This document shows positions 11,401-20,223 of a DNA stretch of 59,590 nt, one piece after another. The stretch is taken from contig JAUCBJ010007891.1 in assembly GCA_032718475.1 (NCBI GenBank), positions 1-59,590 on the forward strand, given 5' to 3'. Source of the DNA: Nemertoderma westbladi (Eukaryota; Xenacoelomorpha; Nemertodermatida; Nemertodermatidae). The notes beneath the pieces were generated by a model. That model searched no databases. It had not been told where the DNA came from and was given only the letters and a program-made list of their open reading frames with translations. The translations under genes were made by a program, and so were the position numbers. The stretch's first letter is position 1. Every line of letters begins with the position of its first letter.

Positions 11401-14400
11401 GACCGACATCCGAAGCAGGAGGGACAGACAGACCGACATCCGAAGCAGGAGGGACAGACAGACCGACATGCGAAACATGAGGGACAGACAGACCGACATG
11501 CGAAGTATGAGGGACAGACAGACCGACATCCGAAGCAGGAGGGACGGACAGACCGACATGCGAAACATGAGGGACAGACAGACCGACATCCGAAGCAGGA
11601 GGGACAGACGGACCGACATGCGAAGCATGAGGGACAGACAGACCGACATCCGAAGCAGGAGGGCAGACAGACCGACATCCGAAGCATGAGGGACAGACAG
11701 ACCGACATCCGAAGCAGGAGGGCAGACAGACCGACATCCGAAGCAGGAGGGACAGACAGACCGACACCCGAAGCATGAGGGACAGACAGACCGACATGCG
11801 AAACATGAGCGACAGACAGACCGACATCCGAAGCAGGAGGGACAGACAGACCGACATGCGAGGCAGGAGGGACAGACAGACCGACATCCGAAGCAGGAAG
11901 GACAGACGGACCGACATGCGAAGCATGAGGGACAGACAGACCGACATCCGAAGCAGGAGGGACAGACAGACCGACATGCGAGGCAGGAGGGACAGACACA
12001 CCGACATCCGAAGCAGGAGGGACAGACGGACCGACATGCGAAGTATGAGGGACAGACAGACCGACATCCGAAGCATGAGGGACAGACAGACCGACATCCG
12101 AAGCAGGAGGGACAGACCGACCGACATGCGAAGCATGAGGGACAGACAGACCGACATGCGAAACATGAGCGACAGACAGACCGACATCCGAAGCAGGAGG
12201 GACAGACAGACCGACATGCGAAACATGAGGGACAGACAGACCGACATGCGAAGTATGAGGGACAGACAGATCGACATCCGAAGCAGGAGGGACAGACAGA
12301 CCGACATGCGAAACATGAGCGACAGACAGACCGACATCCGACACAGGAGGGACAGACAGACCGACATCCGAAGCAGGAGGGACAGACAGACCGACATGCG
12401 AGGCATGAGGGACAGACAGACCGAAATCCAAAGCAGGAGGGACAGACAGACCGACATCCGAAGCAGGAGGGACAGACAGACCGACATGCGAAGCATGAGC
12501 GACAGACAGACCGACATCCGACAGCAGGAGGGACAGACAGACCGACATCCGAAGCAGGAGGGACAGACAGACCGACATGCGAGGCATGAGGGACAGACAG
12601 ACCGACATCCGAAGCAGGAGGGACAGACAGACCGACATGCGAAGCTGGAGGGACAGACAGACCGACATGCGAAGCAGGAGGGACAGACAGACCGACATGC
12701 GAAGCTGGAGGGACAGACAGACCGACATCCGAAGCAGGAGGGACAGACAGACCGACATGCGAGGCAGGAGGGACAGACACACCGACATCCGAAGCAGGAG
12801 GGACAGACGGACCGACATGCGAAGTATGAGGGACAGACAGACCGACATCCGAAGCATGAGGGACAGACAGACCGACATCCGAAGCAGGAGGGACAGACAG
12901 ACCGACATGCGAAGCATGAGGGACAGACAGACCGACATGCGAAACATGAGCGACAGACAGACCGACATCCGAAGCAGGAGGGACAGACAGACCGACATGC
13001 GAAACATGAGGGACAGACAGACCGACATGCGAAGTATGAGGGACAGACAGATCGACATCCGAAGCAGGAGGGACAGACAGACCGACATGCGAAACATGAG
13101 CGACAGACAGACCGACATCCGACACAGGAGGGACAGACAGACCGACATCCGAAGCAGGAGGGACAGACAGACCGACATGCGAGGCATGAGGGACAGACAG
13201 ACCGAAATCCAAAGCAGGAGGGACAGACAGACCGACATCCGAAGCAGGAGGGACAGACAGACCGACATGCGAAACATGAGCGACAGACAGACCGACATCC
13301 GACACAGGAGGGACAGACAGACCGACATCCGAAGCAGGAGGGACAGACAGACCGACATGCGAGGCATGAGGGACAGACAGACCGAAATCCAAAGCAGGAG
13401 GGACAGACAGACCGACATGCGAAGCTGGAGGGACAGACAGACCGACATCCGAAGCAGGAGGGACAGACAGACCGACATCCGAAGCAGGAGGGACAGACAG
13501 ACCGACATCCGAAGCAGGAGGGACAGACAGACCGACATGCGAAGCAGGAGGGACAGACAGACCGACATGCGAAGCTGGAGGGACAGACAGACCGACATCC
13601 GAAGCAGGAGGGACAGACAGACCGACATCCGAAGCAGGAGGGACAGACAGACCGACATCCGAAGCAGGAGGGACAGACAGACCGACATGCGAAGCTGGAG
13701 GGACAGACAGACCGACATGCGAAGCTGGAGGGACAGACAGACCGACATCCAAAGCAGGAGGGACAGACAGACCGACATCCGAAGCAGGAGGGACAGACAG
13801 ACCGACATCCGAAGCAGGAGGGACAGACAGACCGACATCCGAAGCAGGAGGGACAGACAGACCGACATGCGAAGCAGGAGGGACAGACAGACGACATGCG
13901 AAGCTGGAGGGACAGACAGACCGACATCCGAAGCAGGAGGGACAGACAGACCGACATCCGAAGCAGGAGGGACAGACAGACCGACATCCGAAGCAGGAGG
14001 GACAGACAGACCGACATGCGAAGCAGGAGGGACAGACAGACCGACATGCGAAGCTGGAGGGACAGACAGACCGACATGCGAAGCTGGAGGGACAGACAGA
14101 CCGACATCCAAAGCAGGAGGGACAGACAGACCGACATGCGAGGCATGAGGGACAGACAGACCGAAATCCAAAGCAGGAGGGACAGACAGACCGACATGCG
14201 AAGCAGGAGGGACAGACAGACCGACATGCGAAGCTGGAGGGACAGACAGACCGACATCCGAAGCAGGAGGGACAGACAGACCGACATCCGAAGCAGGAGG
14301 GACAGACAGACCGACATCCGAAGCAGGAGGGACAGACAGACCGACATGCGAAGCAGGAGGGACAGACAGACCGACATGCGAAGCTGGAGGGACAGACAGA

Positions 14401-15470
14401 CCGACATCCGAAGCAGGAGGGACAGACAGACCGACATCCGAAGCAGGAGGGACAGACAGACCGACATCCGAAGCAGGAGGGACAGACAGACCGACATGCG
14501 AAGCTGGAGGGACAGACAGACCGACATGCGAAGCTGGAGGGACAGACAGACCGACATCCAAAGCAGGAGGGACAGACAGACCGACATCCGAAGCAGGAGG
14601 GACAGACAGACCGACATCCGAAGCAGGAGGGACAGACAGACCGACATCCGAAGCAGGAGGGACAGACAGACCGACATGCGAAGCAGGAGGGACAGACAGA
14701 CGACATGCGAAGCTGGAGGGACAGACAGACCGACATCCGAAGCAGGAGGGACAGACAGACCGACATCCGAAGCAGGAGGGACAGACAGACCGACTTCCGA
14801 AGCAGGAGGGACAGACAGACCGACATGCGAAGCAGGAGGGACAGACAGACCGACATGCGAAGCTGGAGGGACAGACAGACCGACATGCGAAGCTGGAGGG
14901 ACAGACAGACCGACATCCAAAGCAGGAGGGACAGACAGACCGACATCCGAAGCAGGAGGGACAGACAGACCGACATCCGAAGCAGGAGGGACAGACAGAC
15001 CTACATCCGAAGCAGGAGGGACAGACAGACCGACATGCGAAGCAGGAGGGACAGACAGACCGACATGCGAAGCTGGAGGGACAGACAGACCGACATCCGA
15101 AGCAGGAGGGACAGACAGACCGACATCCGAAGCAGGAGGGACAGACAGACCGACATCCGAAGCAGGAGGGACAGACAGACAGGCACCAGACTCATGGGGA
15201 ACAGACTGACCGACATCCGAAGCAGGAGGGACAGACAGACCGACATCCGAAGCAGGAGGGACAGACAGACCGACATCCGAAGCAGGAGGGACAGACAGAC
15301 CGACATCCGAAGCAGGAGCGACAGATCAGACCGACATCAGACACACGAGGGACAGACAGACAGACAGGCACCAGACTCATGGGGAACAGACTGACCGATA
15401 TCCGAAGCAGGAGGGACAACCTGACCGACATGCGAAGTAGGAGGGACAGACAGACTGACATCCGATACTG
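8416..15470. repeat. 7-kb minisatellite of 30-bp units, coding-phase
   Basis: About 235 units of 30 bp share the core GACAGACAGACCGACATCCG followed by AAGCAGGAGG. The unit is ten codons long, so all frames stay open for kilobases; on the minus strand they give VGLSVPPASD, RMSVCLSLLL or CRSVCPSCFG peptides, which is why reading frames of 1,800-2,000 codons appear here on overlapping frames. The outer units (8416-9530 and after 15180) are diverged and the centre is homogenised. Rare units carry GGCACCAGACTCATGGGGAA (15180, 15370; related at 9150). One-base losses or gains (about 10015, 10253, 10402, 10643, 11663, 11722, 12512, 13891, 14700) rotate the frame. At both edges the VGLSVPPASD frame runs into non-repeat coding sequence of the surrounding minus-strand element. 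I do not regard the long frames themselves as genes. Confidence 0.95.
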
Positions 15471-16025
15471 GATGGGTAGGTACTGTTGCTCCCAACTCTA
15501 CTGAGATGGGCAATCCTATATTAGACATAGATTGGACGCACTGTCTACCCTCACCCCCACGGATCCTGTCCATAATTTGTTTGGCACGTGCACTAGCTTC
15601 TCCCGGTGATAAAACAACCTGCAGTCATGGTTGGAGTGGCAGAGGGACTACCGAATGATGTGCGAATCCACAAAAGCGAAGTTAGTAGATCAGGTTTCTC
15701 GACAAGAGTAAAGTCCTGATCCATCATGTGTCTCGTCGGCATCACCTCCTGGGATAACGTCAGCTGGTTGAGACGATCTTCTAGTTAGCGTTTCACCACA
15801 AGTAGCAGCTGGAGACGAAGCCGCTTGAGAACTAACAGCACCCGAGTTTCTGCACTTCCCGTTCACCATCGGAGCGCAAGCTGTGCACGGACGTCCCATC
15901 TTAGCACACGCACATCGTATACATCGCCCAGATCTGGGGTGACATCCGCAACACGCCGTCATACAGCGTAGCTGTGGTACACGTAGCGTCGGCGAGTTAT
16001 GCGGCAATTTCACGCTATTATCCAT
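15471..16025 (-). pseudogene. N-terminal Cys-rich zinc module of an RLE-type retroelement, beside the minisatellite
   Basis: From an ATG at 16025 on the minus strand, the reading frame encodes a Cys cluster at about residues 24-60 (CCGC ... CIRCACAKMGRPC ... C). Its spacing closely matches the modules at 8280-8390 and about 53860-53970 (C-C-x-C, C-x-C, PC-x2-C, G-x-C-R). An Ala/Ser/Thr-rich tail follows and the frame stops at 15690. A second frame (about 15625-15480) reads SPGEASARAKQIMDRIRGGE and then passes into LSVPPTSHVG-type repeat peptide. So the minus-strand order is Cys module, linker, minisatellite, second Cys module, RT. The whole could be one element with a duplicated module, or two overlapping copies. 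Confidence 0.6.
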
Positions 16026-16310
16026 ACGATTACAATAGGCCCTTCAGCTGTCAGTAGGCCTTTCAGCTGTCAGTAGGTAGTAAACACATTAGAAAAAATT
16101 CAATATCAAAAATCAAACACCCGAATATATATAAATTAAATAAAATACATTAATATATTCCTAAGTATCTTCAATATTAATATATAATTCCATTACATAG
16201 CTATTAATCCATAAACAAAATATAATAAGTAGATTTAATACAATGCTTTTCATTGTAAGATGTGCAGGAGATATCCAAACTAATCAGTAACAACTACAGT
16301 AGTAATAATT

Positions 16311-16428
16311 AGTTAATATACTAATATTGATAATTAATTAATAATATTAATTATTAATAATTAATTAGTAATATTAATAACAATTATTAATTATTAAAAA
16401 ATTTATGTTAATATATAATAAGCGAAAA
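16311..16428 (+). repeat. AT-rich direct repeat, copy 3 (diverged)
   Basis: It contains AGTTAATATACTAATATTGA and GATAATTAATTAATAATATT, and the tail GTTAATATATAATAA. All are shared with the copies at 3236 and 7351. It lies about 290 bp upstream of the start of the minus-strand Cys-module element, mirroring the placement of copy 2 at the other end of that element. The 16026-16310 stretch between them shows no gene. Confidence 0.45.
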
Positions 16429-16543
16429 TGTTATAATTTTGTAAGTTGTAATATAATTTTGATGTTTTAATTAGCCTAATGCATAAACAAAATTTTGTTG
16501 ATTGTTATCAAACTACAAAATTAATAACAACAAAATTACTCCA

Positions 16544-16757
16544 TTAAAATCCTTCCGGTAAATAGGAGGCTTCACACTCTACTTCCACAGCTTCTTCTTC
16601 TTCCCTTTTCCTCTTCTGGCGTATCTTTACTCGAGCTTCCTGGTCGAGTGGCTCATTTTCGATCTGCTTGTGATATCCTCAAGCGATCCATGCTGAGTAA
16701 CCCATCCCGCGTGTATTTATCAATGTTGATCCCAAGTTCTTTCAAGCTGTTGTTTCT
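16544..16757 (-). pseudogene. C-terminal remnant of an unidentified protein
   Basis: Reading the minus strand from about 16757, one frame gives NNSLKELGINIDKYTRDGLL then SMDRL. After a one- or two-base shift near 16680, a second frame gives GYHKQIENEPLDQEARVKIR, a highly basic then acidic stretch (KRKREEEEAVEVE), and a natural stop at 16544-16546. The smooth join and biased composition suggest real former coding sequence rather than chance. I do not recognise the family. It could be the end of a transposon protein or of a host gene fragment. It is interrupted on its 5' side by the F1 LINE tail at 16776. Confidence 0.35.
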
Positions 16758-16775
16758 GTATGCCTATTGGTGTGT

Positions 16776-17062
16776 CTACTACTATGATCGGCATGCTGCA
16801 TTGCAGCTGCATTTTTAAGAATGCTGTGCCGGCTTTGTCGTCAAAATGGCACCGCCACAAATCCCTATCACCCATGACATTTGCTAGATCATCCGCATCT
16901 TCAAGGCCAGTGTCCTTTAAGATGCGTCTCAAGAAAGTCATGGGCTGTCCACCATGCCTATTCACTCCATGAGGCTGCCAAAGCACATGATTATGCACTC
17001 ACTGGATGGTCCTCACGGCGAAAGCAATGTCCTGCAAAGCGGAGGCGATTTTGTTCTAGTGT
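16776..17062 (-). mobile_element. 5'-truncated F1 LINE, 3' end only
   Basis: The (CTA)n run at 16776-16784 is the reverse complement of a (TAG)n tail. The following sequence matches the 3' end of the F1 copies at 26255, 37434 and 58638. It encodes the last ~80 residues of the F1 protein (HGVNRHGGQPMTFLRRILKD ... NVMGDRDLW). Homology stops after CTAGTGT at 17062. Confidence 0.85.
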
Positions 17063-17180
17063 TCAATTAATCGAAAACTTAAGGGAATAAGACCAAGAAA
17101 GATACCGGTACTAGGCCTATACAGTTTTTATCCTTTGAGTCAGACTACAGCCAGACAGCACAATCAGCTCAATCAGAACA

Positions 17181-17620
17181 AAGATCAACTGTCCCGTCTG
17201 TCAACGAGGAACAAACTCTCGGAGTAAGATCGTCCAATGCGAGAGTTGTGACACATTTATACATTTAAAATGTTACTGCAGGAATAGTAGTAATTTATTC
17301 TCCACCAGAAACAATCTTGAGCCAAGTTTTCTCTGCAATAGCTGTATTTTTAACGAACTTCCCTTTCATGCTGCTATTTTAGAATCAGAAACCGACGATT
17401 CATTCCTCACATCGCCTCAGCAAACTCCAAGTGATGCTCAGAGTGAAACTTATAAATTTTTTAAGAAAGAAGGTCTGCATTTTTTGCATTTAAATGCACG
17501 ATCTCTGCTTCCCAAACTTTCCGGAATTCGTATTTTAATCAATAAATTCAACCCAGCAGTTTTAACAATCTCTGAAACTTGGCTCGATGATAGCGTTTCT
17601 GATGGAGAAATTTTTTTTTT
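17181..17620 (+). pseudogene. PHD finger and start of AP endonuclease of the L2/CR1-like LINE
   Basis: Translation from about 17181 gives NCPVCQRGTNSRSKIVQCES then C-DTFIHLKC and FLCNSC, a C4-H-C3 arrangement typical of a PHD finger, as found in the ORF1 or N-terminus of some CR1/L2 elements. It continues in the same frame through a Ser/Thr/Gln-rich linker into LHFLHLNARSLLPKL and ISETWLDDSV, the first two motifs of the apurinic-type endonuclease. It then breaks at GEI near 17615, where the minus-strand insertion starts. In intact relatives the nuclease nicks target DNA to prime reverse transcription. The finger may bind histone tails or RNA, which is not testable here. Confidence 0.7.
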
Positions 17621-18611
17621 ATTTTTTTTATATTTTTTTATATTTCACAATTAATATTAAAATTGAATCGGAAAAACACAGATTAAAATATTAAAATTAA
17701 AGAGAGAAAATCACCAAGGTTCCCTTCCGGGAACACTAATAGGTAACCTAGCATCGGATCATGGGCACAAATATATGAGAATTTAAAAGATGCACATGAG
17801 AGTATATACAAAATAAAAATATTTACAAATGTCTGTCAAAAAGACAGTGTTGCATTAGTTCTACGTTACGCAATTTTCTTGAAAAAATATTTAAACTGTG
17901 CGCGTTTACAACGTCTGGCGGCAAACTATTCCAAATTGGCACTACTCGGTTTGCAAAACTGTACTTAGTAATCTGGAGTCTATAACGATTTATAAATAAT
18001 TTATAACCATTGCTACGCGTAGAATGACATGATGCAGTAAAAAATGAATTAAAATTTAAATCAACACCATTATTAATAATATTGTAAGTCATTTTTAAAT
18101 CAAATATAATTATACGGACCTCCAGTGGGTGCAAATTTAAAAACTCTAAACGTTTAATATAATTATTACGACTCAGGCCACAACGGGCGTATAACCTGCG
18201 TGTAAAATAACGTTGCACGCGTTCAACTAGATCTATACTACCCAATTGAAACGGTGACCAAATAGGGGTGCAATATTCAAGTATAGGTCTGACATAACTT
18301 GTATTCGCTTTCAACAATGCACTCATATTATCTGTATAAAAACAACGAAATATTAATATTAAATTAACGATTTTGAGAGCCTTAGAAACCTTCTCCTTAC
18401 AATGTAGTTCAAACTTTAAATTATCAGCAATAAGGACACCTAAGTCTTTGAACTTACAATCAGAATTAATTAAAATGTCATTCAAATAAAAATCGACTGC
18501 ACCATTCACTTTCTTTGCACCCACATGGATAACTCTACATTTATCAACTGCCATTTTAAGCTGTTGATATATTGATAATTAAAGATAATAAAGATAATAT
18601 ATTGATATGTT
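17621..18611 (-). mobile_element. 5'-truncated jockey/CR1-type LINE, inserted antisense
   Basis: The minus-strand frame 17823-18554 encodes the region after the RT active site: KDLGVLIADNLKF, a SYVRPILEYCTPIWSP block, ERVQRYFTRRL and IWNSLPPDVVNA. These are typical of the C-terminal part of jockey/CR1-group RTs. The catalytic motifs are missing, so it is 5' truncated. Downstream (left) lies a hairpin-forming GTTCCCGGAAGGGAAC near 17725-17745 and an A-rich 3' tail at about 17610-17660. It splits the plus-strand LINE between GEI and IDNYVV of its endonuclease. The right border is blurred by TGATAATTA-type repeats at 18570-18625. Confidence 0.7.
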
Positions 18612-20223
18612 GTTATATTGATAATTACGTAGTTTTACGTAAGGATAGGGACAGACACGGTGGTGGTGTCTGTACTTACATTCGATGTGGTTTAGCTTTT
18701 AATCGTAGGGAAGATTTAGAGACTTGTGACGAAGTTTTACTGGTGGAACTTTTACTTCCTAAAACTAAACCTATTTTAATCGGTACTTTATATCGGCCCC
18801 CTAATCAATACAATTTTATGTAATCTTAGGTTAGACTGTGAAATATATTTCTTAGGTGATTTTAATTAACTTAGGTATTTTAAATTTGTTCGGTTTAAAA
18901 CAAATTATTCGAGATTCTACCAGAATTACCAGTAAAACTTCTACTTTACTAGATCACATCCTTTGTAATAATACCGATATTATTTCTCAATCTGGGGTTT
19001 TACCTATAGGTCTAAGCGATCATTTTGTAGTTTTTTGCACAAGAAAGACACAAAAATCTGTTTTCGGGGATCATAAAACAGTAACAGTTAGGTCTATGAA
19101 AAATTACAGCAAGGAACGCTTTTTAAGTTTGTTAGTTAATTCTGACTGGGAACCCTGTTTTAAGGCCGCTGACATTAACCAAAAAGAATAGTAAAGTAGA
19201 ACCCTGTAATTACAGAAGTGTTAGTATCTTAAGTATTGTATCTAAAATTATAGAACGTTCTGTTTTTCTACAGCTGGAAGCACATCTTAGTAGGCTAAAT
19301 CTGATCTATGAACTTCAGTCCGGTTTTTGTAAATCATATTCTACAGACACCTGCCTTATTAACTTAACTGATACAATTAGATGTAATAACTCAAAGGGTT
19401 TATATACTGGTATGGTAATGTTGGACCTACAAAAGGCTTTCGATACTGTAGATCACGAAATTCTGCTTGGTAAGTTAGGCCTGATGGATGTAGGTTCTAT
19501 AGACTGGTTCAAGTCCTACCTGTCAGACAGAGGTCAAACTGTAGTCACAGTTTGCAAATCGCAGTCTACTGTACAAGAGATTACCTGTGGTGTACCGCAA
19601 GGTAGTATATTAGGTCCTCTGCTTTTTGTATGCTATGTAAATGATATGATAAGTAGTATAGATCCCGATTTTAAACTCATTTTATATGCCGACGACAGTG
19701 CTCTTATTTTCTCTCATAAAGATCATATCCAAATTTCCCAAAAGTTAAGTGCAGTTCTAGAATCCTGTAATAAGTGGTTGGTTGATAATAAGCTATCCAT
19801 TCACTACGGTAAGACTGAAAGTATTTTGTTTGGTTCCAAGAGAAAGTTAAAGAAGGTAACTAAGTTTGAAGTCACTAGTAATGGACATAAGATTGAAAAT
19901 AAAAAGGAAGTTAAATATTTAGGCGCCACATTGGATAACTGCTTGTGCTTATCGGGAGAAAGTACAGTGAAAAATATTTTCTCGAAAGTTAACAGTAGGC
20001 TTAGGTTTCTATACAGAAATAAAAATAGTTTAAACACCGACTCCCGCAAGTTACTTTGCTCTTCTTTAATACAGTGTCACATGGACTATGCGTGCTCTTC
20101 TTGGTATGAAGGCTTAACCAAACAGCTTAAATGTAAATTACAAGTAGCTCAGAATAAAGTAGTACGATTTATTAAAGACTACAAACCGAGAGAAAGCCGC
20201 CCCAATATTAGATTATTACAATA
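18612..20223 (+). pseudogene. Endonuclease C-half and reverse transcriptase of the L2/CR1-like LINE
   Basis: It resumes with IDNYVVLRKDRDRHGGGVC and GTLYRPPNQ. After frame breaks near 18823-18860 it shows LGDFN and then a truncated loop to LLDHILCNN and the SDHFVVF motif. A deletion near 19190 removes the endonuclease-RT linker. From 19193 the RT reads NYRSVSILS, QSGFCKSYSTD, VMLDLQKAFDTVDH, GVPQGSILGPLLF, the catalytic YADDSALIF (about 19686) and NKLSIHYGKTE. The last frame, 19412-20224, is open for 270 codons, ending in RFIKDYKP. It is closest in style to L2-clade RTs, a recognition from motif wording. The copy is defective because of the deletion, the frameshifts and the break at 20223. 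Confidence 0.8.

Noticed and set aside
8469-14976. Minus-strand reading frames of 1,800-2,000 codons, and plus-strand frames of up to 1,144 codons, in the 30-bp array
   Set aside because: They overlap one another in different frames and arise because the unit is a multiple of three and lacks stops. They have no start context, domain or codon signal of their own. The minisatellite is the real feature.
9500-15200. CRISPR-like array
   Set aside because: Units are contiguous 30-bp repeats with no unique spacers, and the window is eukaryotic.
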